Assembly (NCBI GenBank): GCA_934436505.1
Contig: CAKSAP010000001.1
Span: forward strand, 1-64,000
Length of the DNA stretch: 64,000 nt
DNA from: an uncultured Eubacteriales bacterium
GTDB lineage: Bacteria; Bacillota; Clostridia; Oscillospirales; Acutalibacteraceae
Direction: 5' to 3'
Numbering within the stretch: position 1 is the first letter of the stretch; the number at the start of each line of letters is the position of its first letter. Under the pieces are notes generated by a model. It was not told the origin of the DNA. It made no database searches and was given only the letters and a program-made list of their open reading frames with translations. This document shows positions 22,078 to 30,976 of the stretch, in pieces. A program made the position numbers and the translations under genes.

Positions 22078-25062
22078 CTAAATTTTCTTAATTTTGGGTG
22101 CAAACGCCACAACTAAAGTCCAAAGCGTTTCAAACAAGATTATCTGCACAGCACCCGCCTGTGACAGTCCCGAAAGGAAAGAAAACATTGCCATAAGAAT
22201 AACACCTATTCCTACGCCGATGTATTGTAAAATATTGATTATCCTCCTACGCTCCTGTAATTTAAGCGCCGAGGTAAATGAATGAAGGAATGAGTTAACG
22301 CTTCCGTTGTGCAAAACTCTGCACGGCTCGTTTACAGCCTGCTTTTCGCTCATTTCCTTATACATAAGTCCGGCAACAGGGCTTATGACCTTTATAAAGC
22401 TCCTCGGAAGTCCGAAATACTGCTCAACAAGCTCCTCGGATATGTTTGAATCCGTTGTGCGAACAAGAATACTGACGCCTGCCCTTTCAAGCTCACGCAT
22501 ATATACGGCAGTCTGTTCATCGGCTGAATAGCCCACAACAAACATAGCGGCAACCTTGCCCTCAACAGCAAGATAAACAACCTGTCTGCCCGAACGGGTA
22601 AACACGCTTTCTTCTTCCTTAGACTGAACCTCTACATTGTGCTTTACAAGTAAATCTCTGTTGCCTACAAGCACCCTGTAGTTGTATATCCAGCCCGAGC
22701 AGCCGAGCCGTTCCTCATACGCAAGCGATTCCACGTTCGGAAGCATCTCACGTTTTGAAAGAATTATGGAATCAAAAACATCACTCAATGCACCCTCCGA
22801 CTGAATAACAACCGCAGCCGTATAAAGGATTGCTTCGTCAATTCTCATTGAATTGAACATTTTGATTCCGTACACATTAGCGTCGCCGCCGCTGAAAATG
22901 TCTCTCGCATCCAGCACCGCAGCGTTGGCGTCAAGCGTGTCCTCAACCGCTTCGTAGCCGGAAATCAATCCGTTCTCGGCGTTGAGCTTTTTGTTGACGC
23001 CTCTAAGAGCCGACGCACAAGCAACAACACTTGCGGCAGGCATAGCCATAAGGAATACTCCCGTAAACGAGGTAACGCCGACAAAGGCGTTTTTGTTGAT
23101 TACCGCCGAAATTATACCGACTATAATACCGGCAGCCAAAGCGGCAGGAACAATCACGTTAAAGCTGTCCGCCGTCGGGTCAACCGCACGTGATGTTTCA
23201 ACGAATTTATACGGGAAATTAACCTTTGCGCAATAGCGAATGTCGGGATCCTTGATCATAAGACCTCTGCCGACCTCAAACGCAATTCCGTCGTCGTCAA
23301 TCTTCTTAACCGCATAAGCATTTTTCTGTTCACGGTTTATAAGTATAAAGTTATCAATATCGTTGTTTGTCGTTATGTAATCACCGATATTTATCAAAAG
23401 CACGGGGAACAACGCCACCGCAGAATAAATATGCGTACCGCTTAAAACAAGGTCGCCGAAGCCGAGTGATACGGCACACTGAATAATGCCTGCCAACAGC
23501 GAAGCCGTCAAAGCAGTATTCTTGTTAAAGCGTTTTTCTTTAAGGTTTTCAATGCAATCGGCTATTGATTTATAGTTTACCACACCGACTGCAACAAGAA
23601 CGATCAAATTGCCCACAGAATAAACAAATGGGCTGTCGGAGAACAATGCGAAGTTTCCTAAGAACGACGTAATTGCCGAGCAAGCAAATAACAAGGCAAG
23701 AGCCAACGAGCAAACAATAATTTTACGCTTGCCGTAGGAATGCTCTTTCATATAAATTTCATATACAGCCTTTGCGTCCTTAGGTCCGAAAAACTCACGT
23801 GCAACGCTTACCGTTCTCGGCTTACGCTTTTTGCGTTTTTCTTTGACGGGAGCTTCCTCAATATCCGAAGCTTCCGCCTCCTCGCCGTCTGCGACTTTCT
23901 CCTCGGGAAGGACTACGGCTTTCGTCTTTTCGTTATCGTAATTTTCTTCGTCCTGCTGCTCCGACGTATCGGAATAAGCGTCATCGTCGTCAACCTCAAT
24001 ATTGGGGAAGAGCCTGAACTTGCTCGCTTTATCCCTACGGATTTTGCGAAGCTTTTCCTCCTCCTCTGCCTCGTTGACGATATTGACCTCTTCCTGCTCG
24101 TTAAATCCGTCAAGGACAATCTGATTTTCATCCTCAGGGAACGCATTCGCTTTTAATGCGCCTGCTTGAGCCTCCATTTCAAGCCTTTGCTGTGCATCAT
24201 ACTCGTCTGACGCATCAACAAGTATCGGAATAGGAGACAGTCCGTCGGTAGAAGTCTTTTCAAGCGATGATTTTTTAACAACAACGCCGTGTTTTTCAAT
24301 CGTTTTTGCAGGCAAATCCTTGAGCAAGTCTCTGTGATCCTGCGTTTTTTCAATATCAAGCGTCGGCTTATTCAAAAAGCGTTCACGGTACGGGTCTGTT
24401 TCCATACCGCCCTTTTTAGCCGTGCTGCCTGTTCGGATTATTTTATTTTCTCCGATATGGTGGTTTATATTTTCATTTCTTACAGCCCTTGCTTCAACCT
24501 CATTGAAAACCCTTGTCTTTTCAATGCTTATCTGACCGGGAATTTCCTTTTCGGCTTTAGAGTCGTCCGCCTCGACCGCTTCCCCGTCAGCTGAGGGGTC
24601 TTCGTTTTCCTCTGCCGAGCTTATCAACGGCTCGATTTCGGGCTCGTTTTCTTCAAATTCTTTCAAAAGAGACTCTGTGCTCTCGTTTTCAATTCGTGCT
24701 TTTACAGCACCCGTTTCAATCGCATTTTTCATTGCGAATTCTTTAAGACCGAGTGCCGAGGTCTTTTCGATTTTTCTGTTTTCTTTAGCCTTATCAACCG
24801 CTTTTTTAACGGTTTTTTCTTCCTGCACGGGAGCTTTCTCCTCAACAGGCTCGGGCTTTTTTTGCGCCTTCGGTGCTTCTGTGACTTTTTCAACAGGGGT
24901 GTCGTTGCTTTCTTTGTTTTCAACAGTATCGTCTGCGAGCAATGCATCAATTTCGTCAAGCGACCAAATCCTTTCGGGTGCTGTTTGCTCCCCTGTCAGC
25001 TGCTTAACGTCATTCAAAATCGAATCAATCGACATATCATTAAACAAATCGTTTTTAGACAT
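22078..25062 (-). CDS. Pseudo-P-type ATPase with long acidic N-terminal tail
   Basis: A 994-residue membrane protein. Residues 1 to about 440 are acidic, low complexity and predicted disordered, starting with a conserved-looking block (MSIDSILNDVKQL, then WSLDEIDALLADD). The rest has the order of a P1B-type ATPase: membrane helices, then VVACASALRG where CPC is expected (Cys682 alone remains), then LDARDIFSGG at Asp718 where DKTGTLT is expected, an N-domain-like YRVLVGNRDLL (about 795-805), a VVGYSADEQTA segment and two C-terminal helices. The phosphorylation and hinge motifs are lost and no GDGxND is seen, so ATP-driven transport is unlikely. Probably a regulator or scaffold (inference). Sits between rlmB and mgtC. 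Confidence 0.7.
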   Translation of the reverse strand: MSKNDLFNDMSIDSILNDVKQLTGEQTAPERIWSLDEIDALLADDTVENKESNDTPVEKVTEAPKAQKKPEPVEEKAPVQEEKTVKKAVDKAKENRKIEKTSALGLKEFAMKNAIETGAVKARIENESTESLLKEFEENEPEIEPLISSAEENEDPSADGEAVEADDSKAEKEIPGQISIEKTRVFNEVEARAVRNENINHHIGENKIIRTGSTAKKGGMETDPYRERFLNKPTLDIEKTQDHRDLLKDLPAKTIEKHGVVVKKSSLEKTSTDGLSPIPILVDASDEYDAQQRLEMEAQAGALKANAFPEDENQIVLDGFNEQEEVNIVNEAEEEEKLRKIRRDKASKFRLFPNIEVDDDDAYSDTSEQQDEENYDNEKTKAVVLPEEKVADGEEAEASDIEEAPVKEKRKKRKPRTVSVAREFFGPKDAKAVYEIYMKEHSYGKRKIIVCSLALALLFACSAITSFLGNFALFSDSPFVYSVGNLIVLVAVGVVNYKSIADCIENLKEKRFNKNTALTASLLAGIIQCAVSLGFGDLVLSGTHIYSAVALFPVLLINIGDYITTNNDIDNFILINREQKNAYAVKKIDDDGIAFEVGRGLMIKDPDIRYCAKVNFPYKFVETSRAVDPTADSFNVIVPAALAAGIIVGIISAVINKNAFVGVTSFTGVFLMAMPAASVVACASALRGVNKKLNAENGLISGYEAVEDTLDANAAVLDARDIFSGGDANVYGIKMFNSMRIDEAILYTAAVVIQSEGALSDVFDSIILSKREMLPNVESLAYEERLGCSGWIYNYRVLVGNRDLLVKHNVEVQSKEEESVFTRSGRQVVYLAVEGKVAAMFVVGYSADEQTAVYMRELERAGVSILVRTTDSNISEELVEQYFGLPRSFIKVISPVAGLMYKEMSEKQAVNEPCRVLHNGSVNSFLHSFTSALKLQERRRIINILQYIGVGIGVILMAMFSFLSGLSQAGAVQIILFETLWTLVVAFAPKIKKI

Positions 25063-25086
25063 TTTAACACCCCTAATCTAATAGAT

Positions 25087-25833
25087 TTATCTTCCGCAAG
25101 ATACCTCGTACATCAAAATACCCGCCGCAACAGATGCATTAAGTGAATTTATATTGCCTTTCATCGGCAAAGAGACAATGGCGTCGCACTTTTGCCTTAT
25201 AAGCTTGCCTATGCCCTTGCCCTCGGAGCCTATAACAAGCACGACCGCACCCGAAAAATCGGTTTTCTTATAATCCGTACCGTCCATATCGGCACCGTAA
25301 ACCCAGCAGCCCTTTTCCTTTAGCTCGTCAATCGTCGAAGCAAGGTTAGATACCCTTGCAACCCTCATATATTCGAGCGCACCTGCCGAAGTCTTGCCGA
25401 CGGTAAAGTTGAGCGACGCACTGCGCCTTTTCGGGATGATTACGCCGTGCACGCCTGCACACTCGGCTGTTCTGATAATCGCACCGAGGTTGTGCGGGTC
25501 CTCAATTTCATCGCAGACAACAATAAACGGTGCTTCGCCCTTTTCCTCGGCATAAGCAAATATTTCGTCAATACTCGAATACTCGTGAGCCGCAACATAC
25601 GCCGCAACTCCCTGATGATTTGCTCCGCCGCACATAAAATCGAGCTTCTTCGAGTCAACCTCTTTAACAACCGCACCCTTTTCCTTTGCCATAGAAGCAA
25701 GCCTTGAAAGTGCAGGATTGTTATTGTTTCTCATAAGAATAAGCGTGTCGATTTCCCTGTCGGATTTCAACGCTTCCGTTACCGCATTTCTGCCGATAAG
25801 CAAATCGGGCTTTTTATCGTCGTCTCTTATCAT
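25087..25833 (-). CDS. rlmB: 23S rRNA 2'-O-ribose methyltransferase (RlmB/TrmH family)
   Basis: A 248-residue SpoU-family methyltransferase. The N-terminal substrate-binding domain begins LLIGRNAVTEALKS. The knotted SPOUT domain carries the three motifs: DPHNLGAIIRTAECAG, VIGSEGKGIG and VSLPMKGNINSLNASVAAG. The likely product is 2'-O-methyl G2251 in 23S rRNA. The ATG at 25833 has GGAGAG close upstream; an ATG at 25854 lacks one. It is the first gene of an operon with the pseudo-ATPase and mgtC. Confidence 0.92.
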   Translation of the reverse strand: MIRDDDKKPDLLIGRNAVTEALKSDREIDTLILMRNNNNPALSRLASMAKEKGAVVKEVDSKKLDFMCGGANHQGVAAYVAAHEYSSIDEIFAYAEEKGEAPFIVVCDEIEDPHNLGAIIRTAECAGVHGVIIPKRRSASLNFTVGKTSAGALEYMRVARVSNLASTIDELKEKGCWVYGADMDGTDYKKTDFSGAVVLVIGSEGKGIGKLIRQKCDAIVSLPMKGNINSLNASVAAGILMYEVSCGR

Positions 25834-25876
25834 ATATCTCTCCGTGTAAAACATAGCTAATCCATTTTATTAGAGT

Positions 25877-25906
25877 ATTATACCACATACGGATAGTGCT
25901 TTACAA
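25877..25906 (-). promoter_or_regulatory. rlmB operon promoter
   Basis: The minus strand has TTGTAA (25901-25906), 18 bp, and a perfect TATAAT (25877-25882). Confidence 0.6.
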
Positions 25907-25960
25907 TAGGAATTTTACTATATTTTGTATGCAAACCGTCTCTTTTTAGGACATAAAATA

Positions 25961-25995
25961 CAAAAACGCACCCCGACGGACGTGTCGAAGTGCGT
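25961..25995 (-). terminator. Terminator after the class II aldolase gene
   Basis: On the minus strand ACGCAC-TT-CGAC pairs with GTCG-GG-GTGCGT across an internal bulge, followed by TTTTTG. It closes the aminotransferase-aldolase operon. Confidence 0.8.
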
Positions 25996-26009
25996 TGTAT
26001 CAGACAAAA

Positions 26010-27233
26010 TTACTTGCTTGCCTGCTTTGAGTATTTTTTAAGATAAATAAATCTCATAAGTCTTGTTTCAATGGGATTTATGGGCTTAGCCGTACCGAAG
26101 AGGTCAGCGCCGACCTGAGTCTTGCAGCCCTTTTCCATTACGTGCTCAACCGCAGTTGCATCATATTCGCTGCCTGCAACACAAAGAGCACCGTTGTTGT
26201 CAAGCACAACCGTATTTCTACCCTTGAGAGCCTTAACAACCTTCTTTGCAGATTTAAGAGTGCTGTTCGGGTTGAAGAATGCGTGTCTTACGGTTGCACC
26301 GCAAAGCTGTGCGAAGTCGTCAAGCAACGGCTTCATGGTCTTACCCTTTGCCGAAACAGCCATAACCTCGGGAGAGGTGTTGTGAATGATATAATTTACG
26401 TCCTTGCGCTTCTTATAAATCATTCTGTGAAGCTCTGCCGAATTCGGATAATCGTTACCTGCTACAAGCTCGCCTGTCTTGATGTCGATTCTTGTGATTT
26501 TACCCTCGCCGTTTACAGAGGTGATGTTGAATACGCTGCCGTCTCTCTCACTGTTGCAAACGTCATATCTTACTGCGTTTGCAATCTTTGCATCCGCATA
26601 TTTCTCGCCGATATAATCAGCAATGGCACTGAGATTTTCAGCAACCTTGCCTGTAACCTCATTGTATTTTTTACGAAGGCAATCCTCACAGATAACCTCA
26701 AGCTCGGAAGCTACTCTCGATGCCTCATCATAGTCAACGCCCATGCAAAGTGCGCCGTGATGAGCCATAAGCACAGCCTTTGAGTCGGTTCTCTTGATTG
26801 CCGCAATAACGCCTTCACGAAGCTTGCCCGTGCCGGGAAGTCCGTAAGATGCAAGCGGAACGTCGTTTCCGACTACCTCTGCGCTCTTCTTTGACACGCT
26901 GTTAATGTCAAAGCCTAAAGCACCGATAACAGATGCTTCCTTCTGATGTGTATGAATTACGAAATTAACCTCGGGACGAAGCTTATATGCCGCTGCGTGA
27001 ATTCCTTTTTCCGATGATGGCTTAATGTCGCCTTCATAGGAGCAATCCTCGATATTTACAAGCACGATTTCGTCGGGAGTAAGATTTTCATAAGCTCTGC
27101 CCGAGGGTGTGATAACGAACTGTGTATCCGATACACGGCACGAAATATTACCCCAGGTACGAACTATAATGCCCTCTGCGAGCAATTCTTTACCTGCTCT
27201 GATGACAAGCTCTTTTGCTTCTAAAATGTCCAT
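26010..27233 (-). CDS. Tandem class II aldolase/adducin protein, second domain degraded
   Basis: A 407-residue protein with two class II aldolase (fuculose-phosphate aldolase type) domains. The first (about 1-200) keeps the zinc site: the glutamate in KPSSEKGIH, HTHQ and MAHHGALC, so it should cleave or form a C-C bond in a phosphorylated sugar-like substrate. The second (about 215-400) retains the fold (SAELHRMIYKKRKDVNYIIH) but reads HNTSPE and LDNNGALC where the zinc histidines should be, so it is probably structural or regulatory. Substrate unknown. It follows an aminotransferase gene across a GC-rich hairpin; AGGTGA precedes the ATG. Confidence 0.85.
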   Translation of the reverse strand: MDILEAKELVIRAGKELLAEGIIVRTWGNISCRVSDTQFVITPSGRAYENLTPDEIVLVNIEDCSYEGDIKPSSEKGIHAAAYKLRPEVNFVIHTHQKEASVIGALGFDINSVSKKSAEVVGNDVPLASYGLPGTGKLREGVIAAIKRTDSKAVLMAHHGALCMGVDYDEASRVASELEVICEDCLRKKYNEVTGKVAENLSAIADYIGEKYADAKIANAVRYDVCNSERDGSVFNITSVNGEGKITRIDIKTGELVAGNDYPNSAELHRMIYKKRKDVNYIIHNTSPEVMAVSAKGKTMKPLLDDFAQLCGATVRHAFFNPNSTLKSAKKVVKALKGRNTVVLDNNGALCVAGSEYDATAVEHVMEKGCKTQVGADLFGTAKPINPIETRLMRFIYLKKYSKQASK

Positions 27234-27259
27234 TTATTTCACCTCGTCAAAGAGAATGT

Positions 27260-27286
27260 GGGGCGGGCGGTCAGGCTGCCCGCCCC
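27260..27286 (-). other. GC-rich intercistronic hairpin
   Basis: A perfect 9 bp all-GC stem (GGGGCGGGC/GCCCGCCCC) with a 9 nt loop lies between the aminotransferase and aldolase genes. There is no U tract, so it is more likely an RNA-processing or stability element than a terminator. Confidence 0.7.
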
Positions 27287-27314
27287 TATTTGTGTTTTAA
27301 TAAGCCGTTAAATA

Positions 27315-28799
27315 TCAGTCTTCAGGCTTAACTGCTACATTTTCAAATACCTTGTCGAAGCAAGCAAGAGCCTGATCGATCATCTTAGGTGTATAAGCAG
27401 CAGAAGTGTAAAGACGTGAGCCTGCAAGTGTTACGAGGCCTTCTGCCATATAAGCTGCGCCCATGTGCTGCATCTCTTTCTTACGAACAGATGTTGCATT
27501 GAGTACGCCCGGAATTGTCCACGGCTTTGACCAGTCGATTGAATAGTGCATTGTGCCGACTGTTTCAAGGTGGCAGATTGAGCCTTCGTTCCAGCATACG
27601 AACGGAAGACCGTGCTTATCAACAAGCTCTTTAAGACCTTTTGTAAGTCTGTCGCCCATCTGACCTGCCTTCTGGCAAGCATTTGTTCTTTCGATTTCCT
27701 CAAGAGTATAGTAACCTGCGCAGCATGAAAGCGGGTTAGCTGTCATTGTACCGCCTGTGAATGCCTTCTTAACCTTCTCGCCCGAGTCATCAAGACCTGA
27801 GCCGAGGTGCTTCATGTATTCCTTCTTACCGCCTACGCCGCCTGCGCCCGGATAGCCGCCTGCGATAACCTTACCGAAGATTGTAAGGTCGGGAGATACT
27901 CCGAAGAAGCCCTGAGCACCTGCCATACCGATACGGAAGCCTGTAACAACCTCATCGAATACGAGAAGTGCGCCGTACTTACGGCAAAGTCTTTCAACGC
28001 CCTTGTTGAACTCATAGTCAAGCGGAGTTGTACCGCTTTCGGGGCCTACCGGCTCGATGTAAACAGCAGCTGTGCCGCCACGGAACTGATTGAGCCAAAG
28101 CTTTCTTTCAAGGTCTTCAAGATCGCCGGGGAAGAACTCCTGCATATGTCTGAAGATGTAAAGCGGAACACCGCTTGCCTGTGTGAACTTTGAACCGGGG
28201 ATACGGATACCGTAGCCCATCTGATCCGACCAGCCGTGATAAGCGCCGCCCATTTTAAGAATGTTCTTCTTGCCTGTTGCAAGACGAGCGATACGAGCAG
28301 CTGTCATACAAGCCTCTGTACCTGAGCCCTGCATACGGAACATATCAACGGTTTCAACAGAATCGGAAATCTTTTTAGCAAGCTTATATTCAAACTCGTG
28401 GAAAAGACCTGTTGAAGGGCCGCATGTGTTAAGAAGGTCGATAACCTGCTCACGAACAACCTTCGGATTTGAGCCGAGAACTGTCGGGCCGCCTGCCTGA
28501 AGGAAGTCAAAATATTTGTTTCCGTCAATGTCATAGAGATATGCGCCCTCTGCCTTTGTGAAAACAAGCGGGAAGGGATAGTTGAATGCGAGGTTGTGCT
28601 GAACTCCGCCCGGAATTACAGACTTAGCTTCCTCAATCATCTCTTTAGACTTCGTGCACTTCTTGCCATAGTACTCTTCTTCGTAATTTTTGAGAGTATC
28701 AGGCTTGATTGTGTAAATCGGCTTTTTGATAAGCTCGTCAAGCTCTCTGTTTATGGCTTTTGCGTCATGGTATTCTGAAATTGCAAATCTTGTGTCCAT
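27315..28799 (-). CDS. Class III PLP aminotransferase (GSA aminomutase-like), first of two
   Basis: A 494-residue pyridoxal-phosphate enzyme of the class III (glutamate-1-semialdehyde aminomutase/omega-aminotransferase) group. It has GNKYFDFLQAGGPTVLGSNP, the cofactor-site GSGTEACMTAARIAR, GGAYHGWSDQ, LVFDEVVTGFR and the PLP lysine in IFGKVIAGGYPG. It is longer than hemL, with about 60 extra N-terminal residues, and there are no haem genes nearby. The ATG at 28799 has GGAGG 7-8 nt upstream. An in-frame ATG at 28835 lacks a site. It is probably transcribed with the class II aldolase; substrate unknown. Confidence 0.85.
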   Translation of the reverse strand: MDTRFAISEYHDAKAINRELDELIKKPIYTIKPDTLKNYEEEYYGKKCTKSKEMIEEAKSVIPGGVQHNLAFNYPFPLVFTKAEGAYLYDIDGNKYFDFLQAGGPTVLGSNPKVVREQVIDLLNTCGPSTGLFHEFEYKLAKKISDSVETVDMFRMQGSGTEACMTAARIARLATGKKNILKMGGAYHGWSDQMGYGIRIPGSKFTQASGVPLYIFRHMQEFFPGDLEDLERKLWLNQFRGGTAAVYIEPVGPESGTTPLDYEFNKGVERLCRKYGALLVFDEVVTGFRIGMAGAQGFFGVSPDLTIFGKVIAGGYPGAGGVGGKKEYMKHLGSGLDDSGEKVKKAFTGGTMTANPLSCCAGYYTLEEIERTNACQKAGQMGDRLTKGLKELVDKHGLPFVCWNEGSICHLETVGTMHYSIDWSKPWTIPGVLNATSVRKKEMQHMGAAYMAEGLVTLAGSRLYTSAAYTPKMIDQALACFDKVFENVAVKPED

Positions 28800-28838
28800 T
28801 GGTATTTCCTCCGTCTCTTTTTTGTATTCACTCATAAA

Positions 28839-28886
28839 GTGAATTACTATTCACCTCAATTATAGCACTTATAAATCAAATGTCAA
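28839..28886 (-). promoter_or_regulatory. Promoter and operator of the aminotransferase-aldolase operon
   Basis: The minus strand has TTGACA (28881-28886), 16 bp, TATAAT (28859-28864). Just downstream lies the inverted repeat GTGAAT-TACT-ATTCAC (28839-28854), a candidate operator. The remaining noncoding part (28887-29083) shows only a small CTATCA/TGATAG hairpin at 28941-28960 and AT-rich sequence. Confidence 0.7.
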
Positions 28887-29083
28887 ATGCTTTTGAAAAA
28901 TTTTTTGTAAATCTTTTCACAGGTTTTAGTTAATTTTTGTCTATCAGCTTTGTTTGATAGATGATTTTTAACTACATATATGCGAACACACACAATATAT
29001 ATGTTATAAAGCTGTTAAATCGCAAGATATATCAGCGTTACAATTTTTTCGGTGAATATATGGGCAAAAACACAACAAACGTG

Positions 29084-29115
29084 AAAAAATCGGGCAAAGG
29101 ATAGCCCTTGCCCGA
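29084..29115 (-). terminator. Terminator of the large membrane protein gene
   Basis: The minus strand has stem TCGGGCAAGG/CCTTTGCCCGA followed by TTTTTT. Confidence 0.85.
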
Positions 29116-29134
29116 CAGTTTTCTACTGATGTGT

Positions 29135-30913
29135 TTATTTTATTGACGAAGCTGTGATTATATCTCCGCTTGCTTCCACGGGAACATTGAACGTTACGCT
29201 GTCGCCGACATTGAGTATTACTACCCTTTCGGCGTCCTTGACGCCAAGCTTATAGAAGGTGTCGCCCGTATTAAGCTTGATATAGAAGTAGGTTTCGCCG
29301 CCTGTAACGACCGAACGGATTTCCGCTACCGTGCCGCTGACCTCTTTTGTTTCGGGCTGAGCCTGAGTTTGGTCATTTTCGCCGATTTCGTCAATGTTAA
29401 TATCAAGGTTTATACCGTTCTTTTTAAGGTTGTCGGCATAATTCTCGGTGCACTCCGTAAGCGTAGAGCCGATACCTACCACCGTTGACTGCTTAACGTT
29501 TACCATTGCATACATTTTAACAAGCTCACTCGAATCTTTAAGAGCCATAAAGTATGTCGGCTCGCCGCTGATATTGAGGAGCAACGGGAAGGTCGCCGTA
29601 TATGAATACTGCTGAACAGCACCCTGTGCCGAGGTCTGCGCCGTATTTTCAAGAGCGCCCGATATCGGATAATACTTTGTCTCCTTTGTACGCTGATTGA
29701 GAAGCACGAAGCCGATAATCGACTGGTCGGAGCTTATCGAGGTAACGCCCGTGTACATATATACGTCGTCGTTGAGTGCAAGATAATTGTAGCCGGAGCT
29801 TGTAACCTTAACGCCCTCCTGACCTATCAAGGAGTTGATAAAGCCGTGTGAAAGTTTGCCGTAATAATTGTACTGCTCGTTGAGTATAGTTGCAGAGTAA
29901 ACCCTGTCTATCCACTGCCATTCGTCATCTGTAACAAATGAATTTGTGGGAAGCTTTGTTTTTCCGTTTGTGCTTGTTGAAATTATCTGGCTTGTTCCGT
30001 CGATTGAATTTACAACGACCGCACCGATAACATCCGTTCCGCCGAAAAGACCGATTGTTTTGTCGAGAATCGGAACTATCCAATAGGGATGACCGCTTTC
30101 GTCAATTTCAAAGCTCGGAGTACCGAACATATAGGTCGGATATTCAAAGCGAAGATGTCTCAAAAGGTATCTGTTGAAATGCTCTGCCGGAGAATATTTC
30201 ATACCGCTTTCAAGACGAATGATTTCACTCTTTTGAGTGGTCATATCCACTATTATATATGCGGGAAGTCCGTCTCTTGTATTTTTAAGCCATTTGAAAA
30301 TATCGCCGTAGTCAAGCGAGGTAACACGGACGGGCGTGCCCTTATAGTTTATCTGTGTGGAATAATTCGAAACGATAAACTGCGAAACCATATCGGAAAG
30401 GTCGCCGAGTGTTCTGACAGCAAGATTGTTAGCGGAGGTTGCGTCAAGCGTGGGAACTGCCGAAAAATCGATTTCCGCAACATCCTCTGCAAAGTCGCCC
30501 TCCTCAACCGTCAAAAGGTGCGAATACGCATTTGCTCTGAAAAGCTGTGCGCCCACAACAAAGCCGACAAGGCATACAACAGCCAATACAGCCATAATAA
30601 TTCCCGGTACGGTTGAACGCTTCTTTACATAGGACTGATATTCGGGATGAATCGCAACCTTGCACGAAAGCACGGTAAGTCCGATATAAATAAGGCAGAT
30701 GAATGCGATGTACATATACAATTCGATTGCCTTAAAGTTAAGCGCAGGAATCATAAAGTAATACGTAACAGCCGCAAAAATCGCCGTAAGAATAAGATTT
30801 ATAATAATCTTCTTCTTTGCATTTCTCGGCGGAATATAGACGTCAGAAACAGGGATATTGCTATTCCCGTCGTCGTCCTTGCCGTGAGTAAAATCTACAT
30901 TGATTGGCTCCAT
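29135..30913 (-). CDS. Unrecognised membrane protein with large extracytoplasmic domain
   Basis: A 592-residue protein. After a short cytosolic N-terminus it has three hydrophobic helices (about 34-52, 64-86, 102-124). A large outer region contains strand-rich units resembling PepSY folds (AYIIVDMTTQKSEIIRLE, GAVVVNSIDGTSQIIS, GFVLLNQRTKETKYYPISG). The C-terminal 65 residues look like a small beta-barrel of OB type (SGTVAEIRSVVTGGETYFYI, then VGDSVTFNVP). I do not recognise a named family. The ATG has AAGGAG upstream. It stands alone with its own terminator, between the two arms of the aminotransferase/transketolase region. Confidence 0.65.
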   Translation of the reverse strand: MEPINVDFTHGKDDDGNSNIPVSDVYIPPRNAKKKIIINLILTAIFAAVTYYFMIPALNFKAIELYMYIAFICLIYIGLTVLSCKVAIHPEYQSYVKKRSTVPGIIMAVLAVVCLVGFVVGAQLFRANAYSHLLTVEEGDFAEDVAEIDFSAVPTLDATSANNLAVRTLGDLSDMVSQFIVSNYSTQINYKGTPVRVTSLDYGDIFKWLKNTRDGLPAYIIVDMTTQKSEIIRLESGMKYSPAEHFNRYLLRHLRFEYPTYMFGTPSFEIDESGHPYWIVPILDKTIGLFGGTDVIGAVVVNSIDGTSQIISTSTNGKTKLPTNSFVTDDEWQWIDRVYSATILNEQYNYYGKLSHGFINSLIGQEGVKVTSSGYNYLALNDDVYMYTGVTSISSDQSIIGFVLLNQRTKETKYYPISGALENTAQTSAQGAVQQYSYTATFPLLLNISGEPTYFMALKDSSELVKMYAMVNVKQSTVVGIGSTLTECTENYADNLKKNGINLDINIDEIGENDQTQAQPETKEVSGTVAEIRSVVTGGETYFYIKLNTGDTFYKLGVKDAERVVILNVGDSVTFNVPVEASGDIITASSIK

Positions 30914-30976
30914 AGTCTAATCTCCTTTTTAGTAAGTAGGTTTAGTATATATCATTATCGGCGTTTTTGCAACTTT

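Noticed and set aside
28800..28835. Upstream ATG of the first aminotransferase
   Set aside because: It lacks a ribosome site, whereas the ATG at 28799 has GGAGG at proper spacing. It would also place the start close to the operator-like inverted repeat.
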